This document shows positions 49,331 to 58,546 of a DNA stretch of 58,546 nucleotides, piece by piece; the first letter of the stretch is position 1; each line of letters opens with the position of its first letter. Made by a program: the position numbers and the translations under genes. Under the pieces are notes generated by a model. That model saw nothing but the letters and a program-made list of their open reading frames with translations. It ran no database searches and was not told the origin of the DNA. The stretch comes from an uncultured Rhodospirillaceae bacterium (GTDB lineage: Bacteria; Pseudomonadota; Alphaproteobacteria; Rhodospirillales; Magnetospirillaceae), in contig CAIUSV010000027.1 in assembly GCA_903901915.1 (NCBI GenBank), forward strand, positions 1-58,546, in the 5' to 3' direction.

Positions 49331-50308
49331 ATGCGTTCACGCGAGCACGACCCAGCAAGTGGCGGCCCATCCCCCGGCCGTGTGGTAGTCGCCGACGACT
49401 CGCCCTCCGACCTGTTGGTGGTGGCGCTGTTCATGCGCAAGGCAGGCTTTGACGTCGTGGCGGTCGAGAACGGCGCCGCCGCCTTGGCCGCGGTGGAAAG
49501 CCACGGCCCCGAACTCGTCATGCTGGATGTTCAAATGCCCGATATGTCGGGGTTCGACGTCTGCCGCCGGCTCAAGGAAGCGGATGCATCACGGGAGATT
49601 CCGGTAATCTTCATCAGTGCCGGATCGGACGTGACGGCCAAGCTTGACGGCTTCGACGCCGGCGGCGTCGATTATATCGCCAAACCTTACCGCTCGGCGG
49701 AAGTGGTGGCGCGGGCGCGCACCCATATAGACCTCTATCGCTCGCGTCGCGAGATCCTTTACCTCAATCAGCGCCTGATGGCGGCCAACCGGGAACTGGA
49801 ACGGCTGTCCCAGACCGACGGCCTCACCGGCCTTGCCAACCGGGCCTGCTATGACCGGGCGTTGGAACGGGAATGGCGTCGCGCCCAAAGGGATCGGGTG
49901 CCGCTGGGGCTTGTGATGATCGACGTGGACCATTTCAAGCTGTTCAACGATACCTACGGCCACCCGGCGGGCGACGACTGCCTGCGGCGAGTCGCCCTGG
50001 CGCTTCAGGGCGCCGTCCATCGCCCCTACGACTTGGCGGCCCGCTATGGCGGCGAGGAATTCGCGGTTCTGCTGCCCGCCACACCGGCGGAAGGCTGCGC
50101 CATCGTCGCCGAGCACATTCTGGCCTCGGTGTCCGCCCTGGGCATCGAACATCGCAGATCATCCGTCGCCGACCACGTGACGGTCAGCATCGGCGTCGCC
50201 ACCATGATCCCCGAGAACGTCACCGACCGGGACCGTCTGGTCGCCGCCGCCGACGCGGCACTCTATCAGGCGAAAGACAAAGGACGTAATCGGATTGAAC
50301 GCGTCTGA
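49331..50308 (+). CDS. Response regulator with GGDEF domain (diguanylate cyclase)
   Basis: 325 residues. An N-terminal receiver (VVVADDSPSDLLVVALFMRKAGF, LVMLDVQMPDMSG, IAKPYRSAEV) is followed by a linker coiled coil and a GGDEF domain with the active-site GGEEF near residue 240 and the inhibitory I-site RPYD just before it. It is a response-regulated enzyme making c-di-GMP from GTP. ATG 49331 is chosen because TTGAGAGAT lies eight bases upstream. It is between a PilZ gene and a chemoreceptor with a PilZ tail. Confidence 0.92.
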   Translation: MRSREHDPASGGPSPGRVVVADDSPSDLLVVALFMRKAGFDVVAVENGAAALAAVESHGPELVMLDVQMPDMSGFDVCRRLKEADASREIPVIFISAGSDVTAKLDGFDAGGVDYIAKPYRSAEVVARARTHIDLYRSRREILYLNQRLMAANRELERLSQTDGLTGLANRACYDRALEREWRRAQRDRVPLGLVMIDVDHFKLFNDTYGHPAGDDCLRRVALALQGAVHRPYDLAARYGGEEFAVLLPATPAEGCAIVAEHILASVSALGIEHRRSSVADHVTVSIGVATMIPENVTDRDRLVAAADAALYQAKDKGRNRIERV

Positions 50309-50455
50309 CGAACTATTTCAACGGTTCATCGACCGCACGGGCTGACGGGCCACCCCGGAAACATCCGTTCGGCGAAAGCGACGGCAGTCCGGCGGGTATG
50401 ACGAGTTCGCCCGAACCATTCTCGGCCAAATACGATAGCCGTGGCCGCCCCACCC

Positions 50456-50484
50456 TTGTACTAAACGCATATGTTTGTTATACT
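50456..50484 (+). promoter_or_regulatory. Sigma-70-type promoter upstream of the MCP gene
   Basis: TTGTAC (50456-50461), 17-base spacer, TATACT (50479-50484), an A+T-richer pocket about 85 bases before the MCP start. Pattern only; no transcription start is known. Confidence 0.5.
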
Positions 50485-50569
50485 CTGCGGTTAAATTGAT
50501 GCATGCAACAACTATTGTCGGCATCAGCAAAATGGCAACAAGAAGCACGATGACCCGGGGGTGGATGGC

Positions 50570-52558
50570 ATGTCGAGATGGCTGGATGATCTGGGGGTCC
50601 GCACCAAGATCCTGTTGATTGTGACCGCCGCATTCATCGGCATGACCCTGATCTTCGGCATGGCGCTGAACAGCTTGAACGACGAATTGCTGGGCGGGCG
50701 CAAGCTGAAGGTGCAGCAGTTGACCGAAGCCGCGTTCAGCCTGGTGGAACGCTACGAGGCCGAGGCCCGCGCCGGCCGCATGTCCGAAGCCGACGCCAAA
50801 CAGGCTGCCCTGACCGATCTGAGGGCCATGCGCTACGGCAGCGACGACTATTTCTGGGTCAACGACATGACCCCGGCGATGGTCATGCACCCGATCAAGC
50901 CGGACCTCGACGGCAAGGACGTCAGCGAGATGAAGACCCCCGACGGCGCCCGGCTGTTCGTCGATTTCGTCAATGTGGTCAAGGCTCGTGGCGCCGACTT
51001 CCATCTGTACTGGTGGCCGAAGCCGGGCCTGCAGGAACCGGTGCGCAAGCTGTCCTATATCAAGGGCTTCAAGCCGTGGGGCTGGATCGTCGGCACCGGG
51101 ATCTACATCGATGACGTCGATGCCGCCTTCCGCAGCAAGGCGCTGACCCTGGGACTGGTGGTGGTGGTCATCACCCTGCTGGCGCTGGGGCTGTCGCTGC
51201 TGGTGGCCCGCCGCATCACCCGGCCCCTGCATGGATTGTCCCGCAACATGGGCCAGCTTGCCCAGGGCGATGTCGCCATCGTCGTCGCGGGAACCAGCCG
51301 CAAGGACGAGGTCGGCGAGATGTCACGGGCGCTGGAGGTCCTGCGCGACGGCGAGGCCAAGCGTCTGGAGTTGGAGGAGGCCCAGCGGCGTGACCTGATC
51401 ATCAAGGAACGCCGGCAGCAGGCCATGGAGGCACTGACCCGCGACTTCAATCAAAGCGTCAAGGACGTGCTGGCCGCGGTGGCCCGCTCCGCCCACGAAC
51501 TGCGCGACGCCGCCCAGGCCATGAACGGCGTCGCCAACGACACCAGCGCCCAATCCACCATGGTGGCGGCGGCGGCGGAACAGGCGGCGACCAACGTTCA
51601 GACCGTCGCCGCCGCCACCGAAGAGATGTCCGCCTCCGAAAACGAGATCGCACGGCAGGTGACGCGCTCGTCCGAGGTGGCCCAGGCCGCCGCCGAGGAT
51701 GCCCGGCGCATCACCGGCATCGTCGCCGGCCTCGCCGACGCCACCCGCCAGATCGGCGACGTGGTCGGCCTGATCAACGACATCGCGGCGCAGACCAACC
51801 TGCTGGCCTTGAATGCCACCATCGAGGCGGCACGGGCCGGAGAGGCCGGCAAGGGCTTCGCCGTGGTCGCCAACGAGGTCAAGCATCTCGCCAACCAGAC
51901 CGCCAAGGCCACCGAAGACATCACCGCCCAGATATCAGCGGTCCAGGCGGCGACCACCGACGCGGTCGGGGCCATTTCCGGGATTGGCCAAACCATCGCC
52001 GAGATCAACGAAACCGCCACCGCCATCGCCACCGCGGTGGAACAGCAGACCGCCGCCACCCAGGAGATCGCCCGCAACGTCATGGAAGCGGCCGAGGGAA
52101 CCCGGGACGTCACCCGCAGCATCGTCCAGGTCAAGGATGGCGCCACCCGGACCGGTGCCACCGCGACGCAGGTTCTGGCCACCGCCGACCTGCTGATCAA
52201 CGAATCCGAACAATTGGCGAGCGAAGTCGCCGACTTCCTGACCGCAGTCAAAAGCTCGGCGGATCGCCGCCATTTCGAGCGGATCGCGGTTTCGCTGTCG
52301 GCCGACGTCGTCGTCGCCGGCGGCAAGACCGTCGCCGCCAATCTGGTCGATGTTTCCGTCGGCGGCGCCCGGCTGGACCGCGATACCGGGGGCGATGCCG
52401 GAACTCAGATCCAACTGACCGTGCGCGGCTGGCCGGTGGTACGGGGCCGCCTGCTGGGTTCGGTCAACGGCCAGTCCCGCATCCAGTTCGCGCTCGACCC
52501 CACCACCCAGCAGAAGCTGACCGACATCATGGTGTCCCTGGAACGCCGGGCCGCCTAG
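50570..52558 (+). CDS. Methyl-accepting chemotaxis protein with C-terminal PilZ domain
   Basis: About 662 residues. A membrane helix near 12-32, a periplasmic single-Cache (sCache_2-like) domain ([36 protein letters not shown]), a second helix near 190-210, HAMP, and the signalling coiled coil with hairpin tip [21 protein letters not shown] PilZ domain follows ([11 protein letters not shown] and [10 protein letters not shown]), so the receptor may sense c-di-GMP inside and a small ligand outside. ATG 50570 is preferred; a GTG at 50561 is possible. It lies next to the cyclase gene. Confidence 0.93.
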   Translation: MSRWLDDLGVRTKILLIVTAAFIGMTLIFGMALNSLNDELLGGRKLKVQQLTEAAFSLVERYEAEARAGRMSEADAKQAALTDLRAMRYGSDDYFWVNDMTPAMVMHPIKPDLDGKDVSEMKTPDGARLFVDFVNVVKARGADFHLYWWPKPGLQEPVRKLSYIKGFKPWGWIVGTGIYIDDVDAAFRSKALTLGLVVVVITLLALGLSLLVARRITRPLHGLSRNMGQLAQGDVAIVVAGTSRKDEVGEMSRALEVLRDGEAKRLELEEAQRRDLIIKERRQQAMEALTRDFNQSVKDVLAAVARSAHELRDAAQAMNGVANDTSAQSTMVAAAAEQAATNVQTVAAATEEMSASENEIARQVTRSSEVAQAAAEDARRITGIVAGLADATRQIGDVVGLINDIAAQTNLLALNATIEAARAGEAGKGFAVVANEVKHLANQTAKATEDITAQISAVQAATTDAVGAISGIGQTIAEINETATAIATAVEQQTAATQEIARNVMEAAEGTRDVTRSIVQVKDGATRTGATATQVLATADLLINESEQLASEVADFLTAVKSSADRRHFERIAVSLSADVVVAGGKTVAANLVDVSVGGARLDRDTGGDAGTQIQLTVRGWPVVRGRLLGSVNGQSRIQFALDPTTQQKLTDIMVSLERRAA

Positions 52559-52560
52559 AC

Positions 52561-52594
52561 CCGAGGCTCGACGGGCATGACCGCCGAGCCTCGG
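52561..52594. terminator. Terminator between the convergent MCP and acetoacetyl-CoA synthetase genes
   Basis: CCGAGGCTCG (52561-52570) and its complement CGAGCCTCGG (52585-52594) form a ten-base stem with a 14-base loop, followed by CGGCTTGTTTAG. It lies directly after the MCP stop and just before the opposite gene's stop. Confidence 0.75.
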
Positions 52595-52602
52595 CGGCTT
52601 GT

Positions 52603-54555
52603 TTAGTCCAGCAACTCCGGGCGGTCGCGGAACAGGTCCAGCGCGTCGGGATTGGCCAACGCCTCGCGGTTCTTGACCGCGCGGCCGTGCACCACGTCGC
52701 GCACCGCCAGTTCCACGATCTTGCCCGACTTGGTCCGCGGAATGTCGTCCACCTGGACGATCCGCGCCGGGACATGGCGTGGGGTCGTGCTGTCGCGGAT
52801 ACGCTTGCGGATACGCGCTTCCAGCTCGGGGCCGAGGGCCAGACCCGGGCGCAATCGCACGAACAGCACCACCCGCACGTCGGCCTGCCAGTCCTGGCCG
52901 ATCACCAGGCTTTCCAGCACCTCGTCGATCTGTTCGACCTGACGGTAGATCTCGGCGGTGCCGATGCGCACCCCGCCGGGATTAAGGGTGGCATCGGAAC
53001 GGCCATAGACCACGATGCCGCCGGTGGCGGTCAGCTCCACCCAATCGCCATGGGTCCAGACCCCGGGAAATTTGTCGAAATAGGCGGCGCGATACTTCTC
53101 GCCCGACGGATCGTTCCAGAATCCCACCGGCATGGACGGGAAAGCCAGGGTGCAGACCAGTTCGCCCTTGGCGCCCTCGACCGGGGCGCCGGTCTCGTCG
53201 AACACCTCGACCTTCATGCCCAGGCCACGGGCCTGGATCTCGCCACGATGAACCGGCCCGATGGGATTGCCCAGCATGAAGCAGGAAACGATGTCGGTAC
53301 CACCCGAAATCGACGCCAACTGCACGTCGCGCTTGATCTTGGCGTAGACGTAGTCAAAGCCCTCGGGGGCCAGCACCGAACCGGTGGAACAGATGGTCCG
53401 CACGCTGGCCAGCGAATGGGTCCGTATCGGTTCCAACCCCATCTTGGCGATGGCGTCGAGCCACTTGGCCGAGGTGCCGAACAGGGTCATCCCTTCGGCG
53501 TCGGCCAGATCGAATAGGACGCAGCCGTCAAGGTGGCTGGGATTGCCGTCGTAGAGCAGCAGGGTCGCCTCGGCCGCCAGACCGGCGACCAGCCAGTTCC
53601 ACATCATCCAGCCGCAAGTGGTGAAGTAGAACACGCGATCGCCCGGCTTCACGTCCGAATGCAGCCGATGCTCCTTGAGTTGCTGGATCAGGGTGCCGCC
53701 GGCGGAATGGACGATGCACTTGGGCGCCCCGGTGGTGCCCGACGAATACATGATGTAAAGCGGGTGGGCAAAGGGCAGCCGCGCGTACTCCACCGGACGC
53801 GCCGCGAACGGAGCGATGAAATCGTCCAGATGCACCGCCTTGGCCACGGCGGACAGGTCGGCCGCCGCGCGGGTATAGGGCACCACCACCACCCGCTCGA
53901 CCGAGGCGATGGCCGGGGCGATCTCCGCCAGCTTATCGAGGGAATCGTGGCTTTTGCCGGAATAGAAATAGCCGTCGGCCGACACCAGCACCTTGGGCGC
54001 GATCTGGCCGAAGCGATCAAGCACCCCCTGGACGCCGAAATCGGGCGAGGCCGACGACCAGATCGCCCCCAGCGACGCCGTCGCCAGCATGAAGGCCACC
54101 GCCTCGGGCATGTTGGGCAGGTAGCCGGCCACCCGGTCGCCCTCCCCCACCCCCGCCGCCCGCAGCGCCTGCTGCACCCGCGACACCAGGGCATGGAGTT
54201 CGGCGAAGGACAGCCGCCGCTTCACCCGGTCCTCACCCCAGAACACCACGGCGTCGCCGTCATCATGACGGCGCAGCAGGTTCTCGGCGAAGTTCAACCG
54301 CGCCTCGGGAAACCACCGCGCGCCCGGCATCCGCGACGGATCGTCCACCACCACCTCGCCGGGGCCGTCGCCGACGATGCCGCAGAACTCCCACACCAGA
54401 CGCCAGAACTGGTCGGGCGCCGCCACCGACCATCGCCACAGCGCGGCATAGTCGGCGGCGACGACACCGAACCGCCGCTTCGCCGCCGCCATGAAGGCCA
54501 CGAGGTTGGATTCCTCGACACGTTCCTTCGACGGCTGCCACAATTGGACGGACAT
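52603..54555 (-). CDS. Acetoacetyl-CoA synthetase
   Basis: 650 residues of the ANL superfamily. AMP-binding loop [18 protein letters not shown], the A5-like GGTDIVSCF region, [21 protein letters not shown] near the C-terminal domain, and the catalytic lysine region TKSGKIVE are present. The length and the N-terminal block [24 protein letters not shown] fit acetoacetyl-CoA synthetase rather than acetyl-CoA synthetase. It activates acetoacetate with ATP and CoA, as in reuse of polyhydroxybutyrate. ATG 54555 has GGGAGG upstream. Confidence 0.92.
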   Translation of the reverse strand: MSVQLWQPSKERVEESNLVAFMAAAKRRFGVVAADYAALWRWSVAAPDQFWRLVWEFCGIVGDGPGEVVVDDPSRMPGARWFPEARLNFAENLLRRHDDGDAVVFWGEDRVKRRLSFAELHALVSRVQQALRAAGVGEGDRVAGYLPNMPEAVAFMLATASLGAIWSSASPDFGVQGVLDRFGQIAPKVLVSADGYFYSGKSHDSLDKLAEIAPAIASVERVVVVPYTRAAADLSAVAKAVHLDDFIAPFAARPVEYARLPFAHPLYIMYSSGTTGAPKCIVHSAGGTLIQQLKEHRLHSDVKPGDRVFYFTTCGWMMWNWLVAGLAAEATLLLYDGNPSHLDGCVLFDLADAEGMTLFGTSAKWLDAIAKMGLEPIRTHSLASVRTICSTGSVLAPEGFDYVYAKIKRDVQLASISGGTDIVSCFMLGNPIGPVHRGEIQARGLGMKVEVFDETGAPVEGAKGELVCTLAFPSMPVGFWNDPSGEKYRAAYFDKFPGVWTHGDWVELTATGGIVVYGRSDATLNPGGVRIGTAEIYRQVEQIDEVLESLVIGQDWQADVRVVLFVRLRPGLALGPELEARIRKRIRDSTTPRHVPARIVQVDDIPRTKSGKIVELAVRDVVHGRAVKNREALANPDALDLFRDRPELLD

Positions 54556-54959
54556 GACGCCTCCCACCTTTTATCGCGATTTCCTCCGACCCTAGCCCGG
54601 ATCGCCGGCTTGCGCCAAGCGGGTCGTCATGATCAACCAGGAAAAAGCGGCGCCACCTCGAACGGCTGCCCATCCAACAATGCCGGAGCCATGGTAACGG
54701 GGCACGTCGCCGGAATGAGGTGGACCGGGCCAGAAAGTGGGAGCGGAGACCAGATAGCGCCGCGGCCTTGGAACACCTCTTGCTTCAGCCGTCCGAAAAC
54801 CAACAAATCCGGCGGCTGAAGCTCTCTTCACACCGGCCGGCTTTCCGGCTATCGTCCCCCTAACATACCGATGGCCTAGATGCGGCATTGGCGTGCGCTG
54901 ATATGGGTTTATCAGCCCCGGCCGAAACAAAGGGGCATTGACCTTGCAGGAACGAAGTC
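54556..54959. other. Intergenic region between acetoacetyl-CoA synthetase and the kinase gene
   Basis: 404 bases with no gene I can support. It contains one inverted repeat, GCTTCAGCCG (54782-54791) with CGGCTGAAGC (54813-54822), 21-base loop. The core GCTTCAGC resembles the first hairpin of the dispersed repeat, but nothing else of that repeat is present. Both flanking genes start here, so promoters for each should lie inside. Confidence 0.5.
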
Positions 54960-57500
54960 ATGCCCCATCCCCATAGTTTCAGCATCCGGACCAAGCTGGT
55001 TTTCATCTTCGTGGTGATCAAGGTGATCCCGCTGCTGCTGCTGGCCGGATTCGCCTGGCGGGGGCAGGTCTGGCTGGCCGACCGCGTTTCGGAAAATGTC
55101 GAAGGCATGACCCGCAACATGCGGGAAACCGCCGAGATGGTCGCCAACAGCACCACCGGTTCGGCGATCAAGGCCTTGGACGCCGCCGCCAGGGAGGCGC
55201 TGGAACGGGTGACCACCGACACCGCCCGCGCCGTCGCGGCCTTTCTTTACGACCGTGACAAGGACATCCAATCCGCGGCGCTGCTGGAACCCTCCACCGA
55301 GTCCTACCGCCGTTTTCTGGCGGCGCGGACCCGGCCGGTCGAACGCCATCAGCCGTGGGTGCTGACCCCCGACGGCAGCAAATGGGTTCCCGGCCCGGAG
55401 GCGACGCCCCGCTACGACCTACCGCTCATCCAGTCCTCGATCGAGGACAATCGCCGCAACTTCAACTACCGCCCACCCGCCGAAAGCGGCCAGATCGCCG
55501 AACGGCCGCTGTTCCTGGAAATGACCTTCGTCGGCCTGGACGGCCGCGAGAAGATCAAGATCACCACGTCGCCGCTGATGTCGCCGGAACTGCGCGACGT
55601 TTCCCGGCGGGACAACACCTTCATCAAGGCGGAAGAGTATTTCTCGGCGCTCAAGGGACTGAAGCCGGGCGAAATCCACGTCTCCGACGTAATCGGCGCC
55701 TATGTATCGACACCGATCATCGGCCCCTATACCCCCAAGGCGGCAGCGGCCAAGAACCTGCCGTTCGAGCCGGAAAAAGCGGCCTTCGCCGGCACCGAGA
55801 ACCCGGTGGGCACCCGCTTCCACGGTCTGGTACGGTGGGCGACGCCGGTGGTGCGCGACGGGGCGGTGATCGGCTGGGTCACCCTGGCGCTCGACCACGA
55901 TCATCTGATGGAATTCACCGACCATATCCTGCCGACCAGCGACCGCTATTCGCCCATTCCCGACGCCGCGTCGGGCAATTACGCCTTCATCTGGGATTAC
56001 AAGGGTCGCTCGGTCGTTCATCCCCGTCACTATTTCATCACCGGCTACGACCCCACCACCGGCGAACCGGCGGTACCGTGGCTGGACGCCGACCTTTACA
56101 AGCAGTGGAAGGATAGCGGCCTGCCCATCCGCCAGTTCCTCGAAACCGCACCGACGTTCCTCGAGCAGTCGCTGAAAAAGAAGGGGGCGGTGGAACTGGT
56201 CAAGGCCGGGCTGCTCGGCCTCGATTGCCGTTACCTCAACCACGCCCCGCAATGCACGGGTTGGATGGACCTCACCAGCCATGGCGGTTCCGGATCGTTC
56301 GAGATTTTCTGGAGCGGGCTGTGGAAGCTGACGACGGCGGCGACCATCCCCTACTTCACCGGCCCCTATGGCCGGTCGCCACGCGGTTTCGGCTTTGTCA
56401 CCATCGGCGCCAACGTCGATGATTTCCATAGCGCCGCCACCACCGCCAAGGACTACACCGACCAGATCCTGACCCAGCGCGACCTGGAATTGCAGGCCAA
56501 CCTGGACAGCGTGCTGTCGCTGATTTCGACCCAGGTGGAGAGCATGGCGCGGCAGCTGACCATCTCGACGCTGGCCATGAGCATCGTGGTCGTCGGCATC
56601 GCCATCTGGATGGCCTCTTTCCTGACCCGGCGGATCACGGCCATGGTCAATGGCATTCGCCGTTTCGGTGACGACGATCTCGACTACCGCCTGCCGGTCC
56701 AGGGCGACGACGAAATGGCCACGCTGGCCGGGTCGTTCAACCTGCTGGCCGAACGCGTCCGCGAATCCATCGTCACCCTGCGCGACGCCAAACAGAAGGC
56801 CGAGGAAGCCAGCCGGATGAAAAGCGAGTTCCTGGCCAATATGAGTCACGAACTGCGCACCCCCCTTAACGGCATCATCGGCTTTTCCGAGCTGATCCGT
56901 GACGACGCCGACAATGACGAAACCCGCGAAAACGCCGATATCATCGAGAAAAGCAGCCGGCATCTGCTGGAACTGGTGAATTCCATCCTCGATGTCGCCA
57001 AGATCGAGGCCGGGGCCATGACCCTCAACGTCGAACCGGTCGATCTGAACGCGTTGATCAGCGAGGTGACGGCGGTCCATCAGCCGATGGCCTCCGGCAA
57101 GGGCATCGGCTTCTTCGCCGAACTGAGCGATGACCTGCCCGCCGTTCTTGCCGTCGATCCGTTGCGGCTGCGCCAGATTCTGCATAACCTGCTGAGCAAT
57201 GCCGTCAAGTTCACCGAGACGGGGGAGGTCCGGATGAAGGTAAGCCGCGATGGCGCCGATATCCTGTTCCAGGTTCAAGACAGTGGAAGCGGCATCCCCG
57301 AGGATATGCAGGCCGCCATCTTCGAGAAGTTCCGTCAGCTTGAATCCTTCCTCACCCGCTCGCACAGCGGCTCCGGCCTGGGTCTGGCCCTGGCCCGGCA
57401 TCTGGTTGAACTGATGGGAGGCTCCATCGGCGTAACCTCCCGTCCAGGCGAGGGCAGCACCTTCCATTTCCGCCTGCCGCTCGAACGGTCCCTGCCATGA
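54960..57500 (+). CDS. Membrane sensor histidine kinase with large periplasmic domain
   Basis: 846 residues. A membrane helix near 15-35, a long periplasmic region (about 36-530, with [60 protein letters not shown]), a second helix near 535-555, HAMP, a coiled coil, HisKA with H630 ([11 protein letters not shown]) and HATPase ([36 protein letters not shown]). The Cache-like blocks suggest a small-molecule or methyl-accepting style sensor. Its stop overlaps the next receiver gene by ATGA. Confidence 0.93.
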   Translation: MPHPHSFSIRTKLVFIFVVIKVIPLLLLAGFAWRGQVWLADRVSENVEGMTRNMRETAEMVANSTTGSAIKALDAAAREALERVTTDTARAVAAFLYDRDKDIQSAALLEPSTESYRRFLAARTRPVERHQPWVLTPDGSKWVPGPEATPRYDLPLIQSSIEDNRRNFNYRPPAESGQIAERPLFLEMTFVGLDGREKIKITTSPLMSPELRDVSRRDNTFIKAEEYFSALKGLKPGEIHVSDVIGAYVSTPIIGPYTPKAAAAKNLPFEPEKAAFAGTENPVGTRFHGLVRWATPVVRDGAVIGWVTLALDHDHLMEFTDHILPTSDRYSPIPDAASGNYAFIWDYKGRSVVHPRHYFITGYDPTTGEPAVPWLDADLYKQWKDSGLPIRQFLETAPTFLEQSLKKKGAVELVKAGLLGLDCRYLNHAPQCTGWMDLTSHGGSGSFEIFWSGLWKLTTAATIPYFTGPYGRSPRGFGFVTIGANVDDFHSAATTAKDYTDQILTQRDLELQANLDSVLSLISTQVESMARQLTISTLAMSIVVVGIAIWMASFLTRRITAMVNGIRRFGDDDLDYRLPVQGDDEMATLAGSFNLLAERVRESIVTLRDAKQKAEEASRMKSEFLANMSHELRTPLNGIIGFSELIRDDADNDETRENADIIEKSSRHLLELVNSILDVAKIEAGAMTLNVEPVDLNALISEVTAVHQPMASGKGIGFFAELSDDLPAVLAVDPLRLRQILHNLLSNAVKFTETGEVRMKVSRDGADILFQVQDSGSGIPEDMQAAIFEKFRQLESFLTRSHSGSGLGLALARHLVELMGGSIGVTSRPGEGSTFHFRLPLERSLP

Positions 57501-57868
57501 GAACCGCGCTGGTCGTCGACGACAACGACATCAACCGCATTCTCGCCGTGAAACTGCTGAGCAAGGCGGAATGGACGGTGGCCGAGGCCTCCTGTGGCGA
57601 GGACGCCATCACCTGGCTGCGCGCCAACACCGCCGACCTTGTCTTGCTCGATATCAGCATGCCGACCATGAGCGGCCAGGATGTCTGTCGCCTCATCCGC
57701 GAAGGCGGATTGGGCGGTGCCGGCGTCAAGGTGGTGGCCTATACCGCTCACGCCATGAACCAGGAAGTCACCGAATTCCTGTCCTCGGGCTTCGATACCG
57801 TGCTGCTTAAACCCCTGTCGCGCGGCAGGCTGAGTGAAATGCTTACCAATCAGGGGTTCTGCCCATGA
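57497..57868 (+). CDS. CheY-like response regulator
   Basis: A 123-residue receiver with D8-D9, phospho-acceptor D52 ([17 protein letters not shown]), VVAYTAHAM and the lysine in [11 protein letters not shown]. The start overlaps the kinase stop and its own stop overlaps the start of the following exported protein (ATGA), so three genes are coupled. It is a close paralogue of the receiver at 12807-13199, sharing the motif order [17 protein letters not shown] and VVAYTAH. Confidence 0.93.
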   Translation: MRTALVVDDNDINRILAVKLLSKAEWTVAEASCGEDAITWLRANTADLVLLDISMPTMSGQDVCRLIREGGLGGAGVKVVAYTAHAMNQEVTEFLSSGFDTVLLKPLSRGRLSEMLTNQGFCP

Positions 57869-58326
57869 TCGCCATCCGCTTCCTGGTCCTGGCGCTGGTC
57901 CTGGCGCTGACGGGCACCGGTTCCGCCGCCGCGGCGGAGAAGCCGACCATGGAACGGGTCAAGGCCCTGACCCTGAAGGCCGCCGAGGTGCTGCGCGCCG
58001 ACGGCGTCGACAAGGCCCGCGAACGCTTCCACGCCGAAGGAGAGTTTCGCGAGGGCGAAATCTACGTCAACGTCATCGACCCGAACGGTACCTGGCTGAT
58101 CTATCCGCCCAATCCCAAGAACGAGGGAAAGTCGGTCCTCAACGTCAAGGATGCCCAGGGTAAGCTGCTGGTGCAGGAGATCATCAGGATCGCCCAGGGG
58201 CCCGGCGAGGGATGGGTCGAATACCACTGGATCAATCCCGCCACCAACAAGATCGAGCCCAAGGCCAGCTACGTGAAAATGGTGCCGGAACGCGCCGTCA
58301 TCACCTATGTCGGTCTCTACAAGTAG
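57865..58326 (+). CDS. Exported single-Cache-domain protein
   Basis: 153 residues: signal peptide (AIRFLVLALVLALTGTGSAA) and one Cache-like domain (YVNVIDPNGTWLIYPPNPKNEG, NVKDAQGKLLVQEIIRIAQG, WVEYHWINPATNKIEPKASY, VITYVGLYK), resembling the sCache_2 domains of chemoreceptors but without a membrane signalling part. It may be a free periplasmic ligand-binding protein for the upstream kinase. It is coupled to the receiver gene by ATGA and followed by a terminator and repeat copy 3. Confidence 0.82.
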   Translation: MIAIRFLVLALVLALTGTGSAAAAEKPTMERVKALTLKAAEVLRADGVDKARERFHAEGEFREGEIYVNVIDPNGTWLIYPPNPKNEGKSVLNVKDAQGKLLVQEIIRIAQGPGEGWVEYHWINPATNKIEPKASYVKMVPERAVITYVGLYK

Positions 58327-58341
58327 CCACTGGAAAGGAAA

Positions 58342-58367
58342 AAGGATCTTTCGCAGGAAAGATCCTT
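58342..58367 (+). terminator. Intrinsic terminator after the kinase-receiver-Cache operon
   Basis: AAGGATCTTTC (58342-58352), loop GCAG, complement GAAAGATCCTT (58357-58367): a perfect 11-base stem 15 bases after the stop. Confidence 0.8.
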
Positions 58368-58381
58368 CGCCCATCGCCGTT

Positions 58382-58521
58382 CTTAGAGTGCTTCAGCTTG
58401 AAGCTGAAGCACTCCAGGATTCTGATTGTACGAAAAAGCTGCGCTTTTTCATGGCTCAAACGCCGCTCTGGCTCAAGAGTTTCCCGATTTTCCGATTCAG
58501 CTTAAATGCGGGAAACTCTAG
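58382..58521 (+). repeat. Dispersed structured repeat, copy 3
   Basis: The longest copy: hairpin GAGTGCTTCAGC-TTGAA-GCTGAAGCACTC, AGGATTCTGATTGTACG, hairpin GAAAAAGC-TGC-GCTTTTTC, GGCTCAAGAGTTTCCCG, the segment ATTTTCCGATTCAGCTTAAA, and closing CGGGAAACTCT. The first stem differs from copy 2 at one pair (G-C instead of T-A), keeping the pairing. It follows a terminator; the gene beyond lies outside the window. Confidence 0.85.
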
Positions 58522-58546
58522 TACCGGTAGGCTTCACCCTTGAACG

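Noticed and set aside
54782-54822. Fourth copy of the dispersed repeat
   Set aside because: Only the GCTTCAGC/GCTGAAGC core is shared; the conserved block and the other hairpins are missing.

Overview
The window is a high-G+C chromosomal segment of a motile, respiratory alphaproteobacterium. Phasin, acetoacetyl-CoA synthetase, a CcoG-type oxidase assembly factor, several hemerythrins, and very many chemotaxis and two-component genes together fit the Rhodospirillales, and a Magnetospirillum-like organism in particular. That placement is an inference from gene content; no taxonomic marker (rRNA, ribosomal protein) is present. Coding density is high, genes often overlap by 1-4 bases, and no tRNA, rRNA, CRISPR array or insertion sequence was seen.

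Layout. 1-8.8 kb: the tail of a chemoreceptor, then a complete chemosensory operon (three-domain CheW, CheB, CheY, CheA, CheW, CheR, receiver-PAS protein). 8.8-13.6 kb (minus): a four-gene phosphorelay (HPt, receiver, hybrid kinase, kinase), the last three genes sharing start/stop codons. 13.7-17.6 kb (minus): galU-ugd-pgm, making UDP-glucose and UDP-glucuronate. 17.7-21.9 kb: J-domain and STAS proteins, a secreted beta-barrel-like protein, a phosphohexomutase, a CBS protein and a phasin with a repeated operator-like sequence. 22.1-25.2 kb: MoxR ATPase, bacteriohemerythrin and CoxE-like VWA protein. 25.2-28.0 kb: an orphan polyamine-type binding protein, a zincin, a pterin dehydratase and small proteins.

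28.1-30.2 kb is the clearest foreign-looking stretch: two overlapping minus-strand genes, unassigned, with local G+C down to about one third. 30.5-35.3 kb: M48 peptidase, membrane protein, receiver/HPt pair and Sel1-repeat lipoprotein-like protein. 35.5-41.4 kb: aspartate aminotransferase, ccoG, a split YeeE/YedE sulfur transporter behind a perfect palindrome, an MFS transporter and a hemerythrin-like protein. 41.5-45.1 kb: Bax-inhibitor-1 protein and a polysaccharide O-acetylation pair whose MBOAT gene is frameshifted in an A6 tract. 45.3-48.0 kb: a P-type cation ATPase. 48.1-52.6 kb: a secreted protein followed by a cyclic-di-GMP module (PilZ protein, receiver-GGDEF, chemoreceptor with a PilZ tail). 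52.6-54.6 kb: acetoacetyl-CoA synthetase. 55.0-58.3 kb: kinase, receiver and periplasmic Cache protein.

A structured repeat of about 130 bp occurs three times (34.0, 41.4 and 58.4 kb), each directly at the 3' end of a plus-strand gene. With the low-G+C gene pair and the frameshifted acetylation module, it is among the most interesting unexplained features here.
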